Shown: positions 11,088 to 22,766 of the stretch, in pieces
How positions within the stretch are numbered: the stretch's first letter is position 1
Layout: each line of letters begins with the position of its first letter
Source: Pilaira anomala
Lineage: Eukaryota > Mucoromycota > Mucoromycetes > Mucorales > Mucoraceae
Direction: 5' to 3'
Length of the DNA: 64,000 bases
Assembly: GCA_025716855.1 (NCBI GenBank)
Contig: JAIXMQ010000046.1
Coordinates: forward strand, 184,346-248,345
The notes under the pieces: model-generated
The model's database searches: none
Seen by the model: the letters and a program-made list of their open reading frames with translations, nothing else
Told to the model about the DNA's origin: nothing
Made by a program: the position numbers and the translations under genes

Positions 11088-12497
11088 TTAAAGTTTACTT
11101 GAATTATCAAGATTGCCTTCATCTACAATATCTAAACCTAATTGTGCTACTTTTTTGAATTTGGATGCATATTTCTTTGCCTGTGCAGAAGAAGCTTGTT
11201 TACGTGCAACGCGTGCTGCAATACCTTGTAAAATAACAGATAATCGAAAGAATGAAAAGGTAACTGCAAATAACCAGCGATCAATCGGATAATTTTGACC
11301 GAGTTTAGAGCAATAGACTTTGATTAATTCATCTGCACCAGGTACAGGTAATGGTTCCTTCATGTTTTTGAATCCTAAAAGTCCTGCTTCTGAACTAGCA
11401 GGGACATAAAATGGTTGCAATAAATTAGCCAAGTCGGATAACGGGTGACCAATGGTAGAAAGTTCCCAATCAAGAACGCCGATCACTCTTGCTTCTGTAG
11501 GATGAAAGATCTACCGAGAATCTTTAGTTTTACTTTTTTGTAATTTGCATGTATTTTTTACCATATTATCAATTTTAAAATCACCGTGAACAATAGTAGC
11601 TTTATCAGCTACTTGGTTCTTTTTAAACCAATGAAACATTTCATCTAAACGAGGAATAGGACCCACTAATTTTCCAGTTTCTTCATCTTTTACGTTAGCC
11701 TGCGCATTCGATACTTTACTCAAGGACTTGATTTGACGATCATAAAAACCAGAGTTACGACCATAATCTTCTAAGCCAATTGCCTTAAAATCAACTCGAT
11801 GTAATTTAGCCAATGTTTCTACAGCTGCATACCAACTGAAAGAAAAAAGATACATATAAAATGAGTTGAATGGAATCAAAAATTTTAAACATTTTTTTTT
11901 TTTACTTACAGTGCTTTACGTTCTTCAAAAGGTAAATCAAGCATTCTACAATCTTCGTAAATACGACCTGCTAAAAATTCCATGACATAAAATGGAGTAC
12001 CAATCACATTGATATCTTCACAAAGGACATAGACTTTAGGTACAGGTACATCCGATTTTGTACCTAAAGCATGAATGATACGATACTCTCTTTCGATTGC
12101 ATGGGCTGTACTTGAAAGCAATGCACCTGGAGGTTTCTTACGAAGTACATATTGTTGCTTACTAATTTATATAGTGGGTTGCATAAGTTTTCTGTGTTTT
12201 TTTTTATACATGTATATAAATATATATATTTAAATTTCATCCCCTACTTTACTTTCCGTCTTTTAATAAATAAGTAGGGTTCGACTGACCAAACTGAAAC
12301 TGACTGACGTTTAAAGGTGCTTTAAAGCCAGGTACGGTTTTTAAAAGATAAGTCTCTAATACCTTTTCGTTTAATTCATGTCTTTTTTTTTTTTTTGAAA
12401 GTGTTTAGTCATTTTACTTGGGGATTAAGTTTTTTTTTTATTGTTATTATTACCCTGAACGTACACCGGAAGTTGATTGTCCCTTTTCAGCTGGCAT
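11088..12497 (-). CDS. APH-fold phosphotransferase, ACAD10/11 N-domain type
   Basis: Five exons (12497-12454, 12381-12253, 12161-11910, 11835-11562, 11510-11088) join in phase to 373 residues. The N-lobe has FQFGQSNPTYLLKDG and YVLRKKPPGALL, the glycine loop and ATP lysine region. The hinge is PFYVMEFLAGRIY. The catalytic Brenner motif IVHGDFKIDN lies near residue 225, followed by the metal-binding GVLDWELSTIGHPL. This is the aminoglycoside-phosphotransferase-like domain that precedes the acyl-CoA dehydrogenase in animal ACAD10/11. Here it stands alone with no dehydrogenase domain, as is common in fungi and bacteria. In animals the domain phosphorylates 4-hydroxyacyl-CoAs; that role here is inferred from the family only. 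Confidence 0.9.
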
Positions 12498-12914
12498 AGT
12501 TTAAAATAAGATAAAGTATTATGAAAAAAAAAAAAAGAAAAAAAAGAAGGGCGTTTTTGTTTTTTATGATTGAGCCTTTATGTATCAGTCACATGATTGC
12601 GCTTGAAAAAAAAAATTAATTCTGCTTACAAGGTGTGAGAAATGTGTTGAAAATCAAGCCAGTCTCTCTTTTTTTATTTTGTGTAATCATTTTTGTCATC
12701 TTTAAATAGTGGCCCAAGGAGGTTATTGAATAAAGTCAAGCTTATTTTTTCTCCCCTAGTAAAAAAAAAACTCCTTTTTTGTATAGATATGTACTTTCTG
12801 CTCTTCTAATATTGAATGTAGTCTAAACAGACATGAAATATAAATGTATATAAAAAAATTGATTTATTGGTTCTTTTTTTCTTTTTTTTTTTTTTCTGAA
12901 ATCTAAAACAGAAT
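12498..12914. other. Divergent intergenic region
   Basis: Lies between two divergent genes. It contains A tracts (12523-12545), T tracts and the motif GTATATAAA near 12846-12855, a candidate TATA box for the membrane-protein gene about 65 bp downstream. No coding signal. Confidence 0.4.
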
Positions 12915-14187
12915 ATGACCCATCTCAGTGATTTCAGTTTTTTACGTAAGCATATATTTGATTATATATAAATCAAGACTAAAAAAAAAAGGTGTAATGT
13001 ATGTAGAAAGAGCTGTTGGTCTAACCTATCTTTTATTTTGGTTATTGTACCGAGTTCATACTACTGGTGGATTCTCATGTCTTTCTTTCTCCAGAATCAA
13101 AAGAGGAGAATTAAAGAGTATTGTTACTGCCCTGATCTTATTCATGTTGCCGTGTCAGCTTTATTATGGCATGTATTATTTTATCTGCAAACATAACAGT
13201 TATGCAAATGCTTACTCTTATATTAGACATTGTATCTTGTAGAGTAAAGTATGAAGAAGGATTTGTAGAAATTCACGGTATTATCATAACAAAACCAGAG
13301 TTCTTATGGACTGAAGCAGATAGAAATTTAGTTACACCAACTGGTAATTTTTACAGTATTTTCTCCTTTTATTAAGAGTCATTTTTTTTTAATGCAACCT
13401 TTTTTCTAGATTATAGTTTATGCGTTGGATTTTCACTACAAATGTAATGACCATATTAAAATAAATTTTAATGTGGAATAACCTTATTTTTTTTTTATCG
13501 TGCATAGTGGTACACTCTTACTATTACAATGCTTTTGGAAATACTTGGCTAATTTGGTTGCAAGAGCTAGATTCATGAGCAGTAAAGAATTTAAATTCTA
13601 TATTATAATGTAATCATTATAAAATATGCAAAAGAAGTGACACAACATATTATTTATCGCCTCTCTCTTTCTTTTTTTTTTCTGTACATGTAGGACGATT
13701 GTCAATATCATTTTGTTTCCTGTGTTACAATACAATTTTACCAGAGAGATTTACAATTACACATACAGGGAAATTATGCCTCAACTTGTGTATGGATGCG
13801 GTAAATAATATATATATATATATATATAAATAAGCCTCTCTCTCTCTTCTTTTAGACTTTATAAACTAAAATTTTACATGTAAAATTAGAATTACTTTTG
13901 ATATCATTTTTGGGAGGAGTTTCTCATTTCCGGTTTAAAAAGCTTTTAAGCAACAGCCAACATCAAAATGATTCACAATTCATTACGACTCGAATGAAAT
14001 ATTTTCAAGATTTAAACATGTTATTATCTATATCACTCTTTATTTTCTCCATGAGTTTTATTATCTTGAGTGGGGATGGTTTGACGGTCAAAAAGTCGAT
14101 TAATCGAAGCAAGTTTTGGGCAGATTTATTTATCTGTAATAGTAAAGTATTAGATATATATGACTAATCGATTTTTTTTTTTTGACT

Positions 14188-14225
<38 letters not shown>

Positions 14226-14395
14226 AAAAATTAGTCAACATTTTGATTATTGTTATTTGGACAATGGTGATACTTATCCTTCATCCTAAAAAACCTGCTG
14301 AAACCAATCAACGTATCATCAACACTTTCACAACTACAGTAGGATCAAACGATTCAGATACTATAGAAAAAGGAAAATTCACTAGAGTAAAATAG
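12915..14395 (+). CDS. Orphan seven-helix membrane protein
   Basis: Eight exons (12915-12945, 12992-13172, 13243-13343, 13410-13443, 13508-13609, 13694-13800, 13890-14141, 14235-14395) close in phase to 322 residues. Seven hydrophobic helices can be traced: AVGLTYLLFWLLYRV, SIVTALILFMLPCQLYYG, the stretch around GTLLLLQCFW, IIMTIVNIILFPVLQ, LVYGCELLLISFLGG, LLSISLFIFSMSFIIL and ILIIVIWTMVILILHP. Loops are polar, and the C-terminal tail is soluble and Ser/Thr-rich. The topology resembles a G-protein-coupled receptor, but I see no DRY, NPxxY or other class motif and do not recognise the family. Start choice is the weakest part: exon 1 contributes ten codons. Long AT repeats occupy introns 6 and 7. 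Confidence 0.7.
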
Positions 14396-15664
14396 CATGC
14401 ATGTCATCCTTTTTTTTTTCTTAAAACTCGTAATAATTATTATCATTTTATATATATCTCTCTCTTTCTCTCTAGTAAATCTTAATTTTAATAAATACGC
14501 TTTAATACACATATTACAAAATTATACGCCAAGAAATAATTTATGCATTTCTGTTTCAGAGAGTACCTGTTTATTGTTTTTAACTAGATATATATTAAGC
14601 GACACTATACATGTATGTACATTGGACCTGTTTTGTTGAGTGGTTGATACTTGAAAGAATCCTTTTTGGTCAAGTATAGTTAGTGTATCATCACAATTGT
14701 TTCTTGAATATGTTCTTTATAGTATTGCTCCCCCCTCACATTTCTACATATTTTTTTTTATGCGGGATAACCGAAATAAAAAGGCTAAATGTATTTTTGA
14801 AAATAGAATTTTTTAACGCCAAAAAAAAAAAAAAAAAAAAAAATCTTTTTTTAATAGGAGTATGCCGAGAGAAACAGATTCATTAAACTACATTCAAAAA
14901 ACGTGTTTAACATCTATTGCGATAAAGATAAAGAATAAATTTTCTAATAGTAAAAAAGCTGTAGTATAGGTACGTTCAAAAGTTAGTTATCATGAATGAC
15001 TACACACTTTATTCTTTTCTTTTTAATGTATGTCTGAATAATGAAGAGGAGAAATATTTACTCTAAAGTTGTCTCTCAGCTTTAAAAAAAAACCTCCCCC
15101 TCCCATTCTTTTCCCTTGATTTATCATACTTTTTATTTTTAAAATAAACAAGATTTTAACTTGTTCCTTTTGTCCACTTCTATATATCTTTTTTTTCTCT
15201 CTCTCTCTCTCTCTCTCTTTCACAGGTTTCGTTCAATATAAAAAGGTTAGAAAACGACAAAAAAGTAAGAACCTATATGTTTTTATCATAAATAAACGGG
15301 ATTATAAAAACGGGTAGTATAAATTGCTCCAAATAAGATGATTGACATCATTTAAAGATCATGCGTAATTGCTTTATCGATCTTTTATTAAAAAAAAAAA
15401 GAAAGTACCACCAAGTATGGTTTTTGCAACGTGCTTCAGAGAATAAAGACGTCACAAACACTCACGTATCATCAACCCCCTCCTCTTCTTTTTTTTTTTT
15501 TTTTTTTTTTTTTCTTTTTTTTTTCCTCCCCTTTTATCCCTTTTTCAACCCCCCTTTCTTTTTTTTTTTAAAAAAAACAAAAATAACATAATATATATAT
15601 ATATATATATAAAGTATTTTTTTTTTTACCTCGCCTTCTTTTCTTTTTTAATATTAAAATCTAA
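14396..15664. other. Intergenic low-complexity stretch
   Basis: About 1.3 kb with no protein-like frame. It has an A-run (14821-14843), a CT repeat (15195-15221), a very long T tract (15488-15532) interrupted by C, and (AT)n just before the PHD gene (15588-15612). Confidence 0.5.
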
Positions 15665-17134
15665 ATGTCTCAACAAGTTGAAAGTAATGAAGTCTTATTG
15701 CGTTCATTAGAACCAAACACAAGTCGTTTGCCATTACGAAAACGCATTGCACCCGTTTTAAAATGGCAGCCAGTTGAGACACCTGAAGAACATTATAAAC
15801 AAAAAACATACCCACCATACCCTTCTTCTGATGATGTTTCTGACGGTGCTGGTGATACAACTGAAACAGACGAAGAAAAGCTAGCTGATAAAACAACAAG
15901 AAAAAATGATAATATAAGTCAAGACGGTAAAAGATCAGGACCCGAAGACAATACACAAATGAACAGAGTAAATATATTTCTACAAAAAAAAAAAAAAAAA
16001 AAAAAAAACGTTTAGATTATAATAAAACTAACATTGTGTTGTAGTCTGTTAAAAAAGTAAAGAGAGGAAGACCACCATTAGCAAAACATAACGATATGGT
16101 CACAAAACCCTTTTTAACTGAACCACCAGTTATGCCATCTACACCTACTACAACTCCATTAATAAATACATCAACAAGACCACCACCAGACGTTTCAATA
16201 GATACTAATGTCCTTTATTGTATATGTAAAAGACCTTACGATGTTCCTCGATTTATGATTGCATGTGATAAATGTGATCAATGGTTTCATGGTGAATGTA
16301 TACAAATTAGTGAAAAGCAAGGTGAATTCATTGATCTTTATTTTTGTGAAAACTGCGCCAAAAGTAAGTATGAGAAAAAGAAAAAAGAAAAAAAAAAAGG
16401 CGTGGTTCTAATTTTGAAAAATAAAAATAGTTACAGGGAAAAAGACTTCATGGAAACCTCAATGTGCTAATCCAGCGTGCCAGAAAGCAGCAAGGATTGG
16501 TACCAATCTTGGTCATTTGAGTAAATATTGTACAGATACGTGTGGTATGCAAGTAGCACGTGCACGTATTGAACTTGCAGAGATGAAGAAACGAAATGCG
16601 ACTAATGATCCCAATAGTAGTTATAACCCATTGTCTCGAAGTAAACTTAGTTCATATGCTGATCTAGACGATCGGTCCAGGTTGAGTCGAGTCAAGGATG
16701 AAAAATTACATGCAAAATTTATTATTTCAATTGGTGAACACAAGTCTGAATTGCTTTCTCTATTAATACAAAATGAAAAAGAGGAAGTATGTGGGTTTGA
16801 CTCTAGACTATCTTGGCCTGACTCTTTATGGGAAAAAGTACATCATGTGGAACAAGGTGAAGATAATAATCATATTTTAACCAATGCGGAAGGTCAAATT
16901 GTATCTGCTTCAAAGTCCTTTACTGTTTGTCAACAAGGTCGAAAATGTAGTAAACATGTTAACTGGCAAAAGTTGAAAACTTCTGAACTGGAACAAGAAC
17001 GTTCAGAACAGTTTGTTATTCTAACTATGCTCGAAAGAGAACGTCAACAGATTAAGGCTCGTATGAAGAAAAGACGTGAAGAAGTTGATTTGGCTGACTT
17101 TTTGGAAAATGGAACCATCACTCACTATAAATAA
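15665..17134 (+). CDS. SPP1: PHD-finger protein, Spp1/CFP1-like COMPASS subunit
   Basis: Three exons (15665-15967, 16045-16363, 16437-17134) give 439 residues. The N-terminal region is acidic and ends at an AT-hook-like basic segment (KKVKRGRPPLAKH). The PHD finger follows, with YCICKRPYD, MIACDKCDQWFHGECI and YFCENCAKS supplying the Cys4-His-Cys3 ligands and the Trp of the methyl-lysine cage. Directly after it comes a second cysteine cluster, PQCANPACQKAAR and KYCTDTCGMQVARARI, which is diagnostic for the Spp1/CFP1 family. The rest is helical and charged. Family members read H3K4 methylation and regulate Set1/COMPASS; no CXXC domain is present, as in yeast and unlike animal CFP1. A frame read through intron 2 is an artefact of A-rich intron DNA. 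Confidence 0.9.
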
Positions 17135-17746
17135 ATCTTTGTAAAACCCACCGCTTGGTCCAATTGGTAAAGAAAAAAAAAAAAAGTTTTCCATTGGTTA
17201 AGTTTGCTCTGTCTCTCTCTCTCTCCGGTTTTTTGCCCTTTTTTTTTTTTGTTTTTTTTGTTTGAGTCATAAAGCTCAAACTGCTTTTTTTTTTTTTTTT
17301 TTTTTTTTTAAATCCGGGTTTTATCTACATACAAAAATAATAAAAATCTATTTATCTTTTTTACTGTACTATTATCAGACAAATTAAATTTGCCATTTTA
17401 AAGAAGAATAAAGAGCATTGCATTTAATAAATTAGATTTAAACTGTTTAACAAAAATGTAACAATAGAATAATTTAGCAGTAGAGATACTAATAATTATA
17501 AATAGAGGAAAAAAGTGTTTATTTACAAATTACGTTGACATAAAGATTTCTATTTAAACTCTACATGAATTCTAACAACATTTTTTTTAAGGTACGGCAC
17601 AGAATAGTTCACAATAGAAATCAGTTATTTCAATTAAGGTTAGATACACGTTTTTTTAATGTGTAAGACGAAATCCCGGTAAATGATATTCCATCATTTT
17701 AATGTGTAATTTTGTCACTTAAGCCATGAGTATGTGTTATCATTAT

Positions 17747-17787
<41 letters not shown>

Positions 17788-18105
17788 TTGAAACGGAGTC
17801 AATCACTGTTCAAATTTGAAAAAACGTGACCGTTCACTTTGAGCATTTTTGGAATCCGCTTCAGATTAGTCAAAGTAAAAGTTCGAATTGGTGTATCCAA
17901 GAATCCTCCTTCAAATTACATCCATCCGTTGCGCGTATGTAGCCATAGCCATGTATATATATATAATAGAAATCAATGCAATCCATCTATCGCAAAATTG
18001 ATGTGAAAGAAACAGATCCATTTCATCGACGTTATATATATATGCAATTTTTTTTTTATATTTTTGTACAATGTCGACTAATGCCATTTCCTTCTTCTTT
18101 ATAGC
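17135..18105. other. Intergenic, upstream of ribosomal P1
   Basis: Nearly 1 kb of AT-rich DNA with T-runs (17285-17309) and an A-run (17752-17781). The sequence TTCTTTATAG just before the P1 start codon looks like a splice acceptor, so a 5' UTR intron is possible. No coding frame is supported. Confidence 0.45.
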
Positions 18106-18559
18106 ATGTCTGCTGAACTTGCTGTTGTATACGCCGCTCTCATCCTCGAGGATGACAATGTTGAGATCACCGTAAGTTTTTTTTTTTTTTTTTTGGTATT
18201 TAGAATTGGGGCCAGTTGACTGATGTTTTTTTTTATATGTATATTATAGGCTGATAAGCTCCAAACTCTTGTTGCTGCTGCTGGTATCGAAGTTGAGCCT
18301 ATCTGGTTCTCCCTCTACGCCAAGGCCCTCGCTGGTCAAGACCTTAAGGCCCTCCTCATGAACGTTGGTGCCCCTGGTTCCGGTCCCGCTGTCTCTGCTG
18401 GTGCTGCCGCTACCGGTGCTTCCGATGCCCCTGCTGCTGAGGAGAAGGAAGAGGAGAAGGAAGAATCTGATGACGATATGGGTTTCGGTAAGTTTTTAGT
18501 TAGAATATGTTATTTAGATTTTGTATATTTATTTTGTTTTTATAGGTCTTTTCGATTAA
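18106..18559 (+). CDS. RPP1: 60S acidic ribosomal protein P1
   Basis: Three exons (18106-18171, 18250-18487, 18546-18559) give 105 residues. The N-terminal helical dimerisation domain ([20 protein letters not shown]) is followed by [19 protein letters not shown], an Ala/Gly-rich hinge and the invariant acidic tail [11 protein letters not shown]. The last four residues come from a tiny third exon, which a single-frame reading misses. The tail recruits elongation factors to the ribosomal stalk. Codon use is strongly biased to C-ending codons (CTC, GCC), unlike most neighbours, as expected for a highly expressed gene. [17 protein letters not shown] residues mark P1 rather than P2. Confidence 0.96.
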
Positions 18560-19141
18560 ACATCTCGTTTCTACAATAACAAACCACCACAAATCTCTTT
18601 TTTTTAAATAAATTACATTTTGTTGCGCGGATGAAAAAAAAATAATAATTTATCTTTTCTTTTTTCTTTTATGCTGCTAGTTATGAGGGATATGGTTTTT
18701 ATTTGACAGGTTGTTTTTGTCAGGGAGATTCGTTTCATTAAAGAGCGATTGGTATTGGTGTTTTCTATTGAGTGTTTATGCTTTATCAGTAAAATGTCCC
18801 AGATGTTCGGTTTTCCGCATATTTGTGTCAAATATTCCTCACGAAAGGGGAAAGTTTTGTTATGCAAAAAAAAAAAAACATTGGTATCTTCACTACTGAT
18901 TGGCTAAAAAATACCCTTTGATAATCAATCAAAAAAAAGAGTTAATAGTTCTAAAAAAAAATATACCAAAACTACATTATGAGAAAAAGTCACTGATAAA
19001 ATTTTGTATTTATTATCTTTGTTTTTCTTTTTGCTTTGCTTTCTTTTCTTTTCTTTTTATTCTCACTTGTTATAACTATTCTTTTCCGTTCCCCTTCTTT
19101 AGTTATACCAGCGAAAAGTTTCTATAAATAATATTATCCAA
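18560..19141. other. Intergenic region
   Basis: 3' flank of P1 and promoter of the next gene. An AATAAATTAC sequence near 18607 is a candidate polyadenylation signal. A CT-rich tract (19010-19060) precedes the next start. The open frames here are homopolymer artefacts. Confidence 0.45.
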
Positions 19142-20950
19142 ATGCAAATAAAATCCGTAATTTCCATTCTACAGTGTATAGAAAAATATGCAAAAGAAAA
19201 CAATTTAACACAAAATACCCATATGAAAAACTCAATCATTGTTGCAGACTTTGATTCCCTCAAAGCATATTTAAAGTTTTCTGTAAGTGAAGAGTACCGT
19301 CAAGTTGTAAAGGAGTTCAATAATCTGTATACATTTCTTATGGTACAGTGTATTTATATATCGTGTAAAGAGTTGAAAACTGGGTGGTCCTATCGTATTA
19401 TGCATGGGAATACCTACGCAGAAAACAAAAATAAACATCACCGTTTTATACCGTTAAAATCAATGCATCATTACAAAAAGAATTTGATTGTATTATTTCA
19501 AGAACTTGAAGATATACAAGCTCACGAGTGTTACCAGTTCAGCTCTAATCTAACAGAAAGGCTAAGTAGAGAGATAGAAGCGTGTTATGAGGTAAAAAAA
19601 AAAAAAAAAAAGACAACTTTACAGAGTATACCGCTTTTTTTTTTTTTTAATATATTTCTATTGTATTTTGTTTTCAAGGCAAGTTCTGTTTCAAAAGAAG
19701 AATCAATTAAGGTAGAAATCACAAACTTTCTCACGAAGGAAATTCAAAAGGCTTTCAATGATCCAGAATTGACTGTTGAGCAGATTAGGTAATTGATTAA
19801 CTAATTTTCCTGGGAATACAGCTGATGGTCTAACTTTATGCATAAATAGATCTGCAAATAACTATTTAGATAGTGAGGGCGTTCTTGGTCTATCTATCCG
19901 TATTCCACAAAACCGAGTGGCAGAGGGTGTATCATTTTGTGACAACACTGACAAAATAAATAGTTTGTTTGATGTTTACAATGTCGCTAACCACCTTCAA
20001 AATATGGGTATGGAAGCAGTTTTACCTTTACCATTAGCAGACCGAACTATATTTACTCACCCGCCATCAAATCTTCAATGTACAATTGGTGTCGATTTTT
20101 CCTTCCTTTCCGAGCGAAATCAACTCATCTCTGAGTACTTGGACCTTGATAAAAGAATCCGTCCGTTGGTTTTTTCACTCATAAAATTTACAAAAATGCA
20201 ATCAATAAATAAATGTAAGTGGTACAGTTGATACATTATAAAAAAAAAAAAAAAAAAACTTTATTAAATAACTATTATGTTTAAATATAGCCTCCCGTGT
20301 CAATTTACTTAGTTCTTTTTCCTATATTTTCATGATCTTACATTTTTTAATGAATGTGATAAAAACTCCACTTATCCCTAATCTTCAAAAAGAAATTAAT
20401 GGATGTGAGTCTTTATATTGTAACTACAATAATGTTGCTAACGGCCTGGTCAGAATCAACTTTAAAAACAAAATACAAACTGTGGATATACGTTACCATT
20501 CTTGCATTCATATAATAAACAATCCACCAGCAGATGGATATAACAACAACAAAATCAATAATAAAACTATTTGGAACAGCAGTAACAATGATAATGTGGG
20601 CACTTTGTTTCTTGGTCTCTTACAATATTACTCAAAAATATTCAACTATAAAATGATTTGGATTGGTTCCAATAATGCGTGTCAATTTGAAAAATTCGAC
20701 TTGAAAGATTGGCAAGATTCACCTGTTTGGATTCAAGATCCATTTATTCCACAAAGAAATATCGCGTAAGTTTTATTAGGTTAAAGAATTATATATATAT
20801 AAAAAAAAAGAAATCATCTGATTAACATTAAAAAAAAGTCGTACCTCGAAATACCATCCACCGATTGAAGTTACTCGTACATTTGCTGTAGCTCTCAAGA
20901 AACTAAAAAATGGAGATTCTTATAGCGATATTTGTGAAATGAAGCTCTGA
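19142..20950 (+). CDS. Cid1/TUTase-fold protein with degenerate active site
   Basis: Five exons (19142-19591, 19679-19788, 19850-20214, 20291-20765, 20839-20950) close in phase to 503 residues. The C-terminal two thirds match the Cid1/terminal uridylyltransferase family: CTIGVDFSF, DKRIRPLVFSLIKFTKMQSI, LSSFSYIFMILHFLMNVIK with PNLQ, the central-domain segment VGTLFLGLLQYYSKIF, and WIQDPFIPQRNIA followed by a terminal helix. The usual signature with the first two metal-binding aspartates (GS..G followed by SDxD) should lie near residues 194-216. There I read DSEGVLGLS and IPQNRVAEGVSF, with no paired aspartates; only the third Asp (near residue 269) remains. The N-terminal 180 residues are helical and unrecognised. 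It may be a catalytically dead RNA-binding or scaffolding paralogue. Confidence 0.78.
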
Positions 20951-21661
20951 TATATATTTTTATCAACTTAAAAAAACTTCTTTCTCATTTAAAGCAAAGA
21001 AGCAAACACATAAAAATAAAGATTACATAATATTAAATATTAAATGATATACTCACTACTCATTTTGAATAAAAAGCTGTAATATTCTACAATTATTAAA
21101 TTCATTATGCATACTTATTTTACAGTTGCTATGTAACGAGAAGTAACTGTTACTGAATCCAAAGTTGGAAAGGTTGCGCTTATACTCAGAGTTTGTATTA
21201 ACCACTCAACTATTGGAGATCTGATATAGAAGGGCTCAAGTTCTCCTGTCAGACTTGGAGCAAATTGCAGTGAAACCTATACATTACCAGACCATAAATT
21301 CAATAACAAAATAAATATAGGATTATATGTATTTTATTATTCAATCTACTTGACTTACTTGTTGAAATGATCACATAAATACTTTTTTTTTTTTTCAATT
21401 CACAAAAACCGAGTTAAATCACACATGATGCTCTTGAGCTGATCATAATTAACTGCCCAACCAATGAAACTGGTTTATTTTCTATAATGCATTGAAGAGG
21501 ACACGCAACCAGAAGGTGTACCTGTTCAAACAGCGCGTAGAACACGTCATCATCGCACCGTAAGCCAAAAAAAATTCGATGGCAGTTACGCGTCAAGCAA
21601 AAAAAAACGGAATATCTTCTTTTTTTCTTCTTTAACAAATTAATACAAATACACTTTCAAC
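20951..21661. other. Intergenic region
   Basis: About 700 bp, AT-rich on the left. The part 21420-21600 is less AT-rich than its surroundings and could be decayed coding sequence, but no frame is convincing. The last 60 bp is the leader of the proteasome gene. Confidence 0.4.
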
Positions 21662-22592
21662 ATGGTAGGTTATTTTTTACAAAATATAGAAAAGCAGAAG
21701 AAGCTATAACAACTGTTACTCATCGGTATTTTTTTTTCTGCTGGAAATAATAGTCGATTATGCAATATAATGGTGGCTCTGTAGTAGCTATGGTCGGAAA
21801 AGACTGTGTAGCTATTGCAGCCGATAAGCGTTTAGGAGCTCAATTCATGACAGTTTCAACTGATTTTAAAAAGATTTTCCAAGCATCTGAAAAGACCTTT
21901 ATTGGCTTACCTGGTTTAGCTACGGATGTTTTAACTTTGTAAGTTCCTGAAATACATGTTTTTTTTTTTAGATTGAATAAGTTTTTGGATATTTACATTG
22001 TTGATTTAGATCGGATCGTTTCCGTTTCAAGACAAACATGTACAAGATGCGTGAAGAAAGAGAAATGGAACCCAAGACACTTGCTCATATGGTTTCTTCA
22101 ACTTTATACGAAAAGAGGTATACATAAATATATCAAATCACGCACGCATGAAATCTAATATAAATTTATGCTTTAGATTTGGACCTTATTTTGTTGAGCC
22201 AGTTGTTGCAGGTTTAGGAAAAGACAATGAGCCTTTTATTTGCTCTATGGATTTAATTGGATGTATTAATTTTGCTAAAGATTTCGTTGTAAGTGGTACT
22301 GCTGGACCAAATTTGTACGGTATGTGTGAATCCCTTTGGGAACCCAATCTCGAACCTGAGGATCTTTTCGAAACTATCTCTCAAGCATTATTGAATGCAC
22401 AAGACAGAGATGCTTTATCTGGTTGGGGTGCTGTTGTTTACATTATGTAAGTTTTTTTTTTTTTTTTTTTTTTTTTGTTATGTGTGATTTTGTTTAAGAG
22501 GTTATGTGATATTAAAATCAATGAAACTTTCTTATAGTACACCAACTGAAGTTATTATCCGTTCTCTTAAATCCCGTCAAGTAAATAATTAA
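21662..22592 (+). CDS. PUP3: 20S proteasome subunit beta-3
   Basis: Five exons (21662-21664, 21754-21938, 22010-22117, 22177-22446, 22538-22592) give 206 residues, the family length. The first exon is the ATG alone. The next codes [18 protein letters not shown], the beta-3 start, with no propeptide and no catalytic Thr1, as expected for this inactive beta subunit. Further family segments are [23 protein letters not shown]-poor [13 protein letters not shown] and the C-terminal GWGAVVYI. It forms part of both beta rings of the 20S core in cytosol and nucleus. The RPS18 gene in this window shows the same start-codon-only exon pattern. Confidence 0.95.
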
Positions 22593-22766
22593 ATGAATGT
22601 ATAATGATTAGTGTAAATAGACTAACACACTTTTTTTTTTTTATATATATATTGATAGGATTAAACAAACATCTTTTTTATATATACACATTTATAAAAA
22701 AAAAAGAAGAAAAAAAGATATTGTAATAAAGAAATAAAAATGAGTAAAAAAATAAAAAATAAAGAT

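Noticed and set aside
17140..17165. Sequence CACCGCTTGGTCCAATTGGTAAAG resembling a tRNA 5' half
   Set aside because: No matching acceptor or T-arm within range; it is the 3' flank of the PHD gene.
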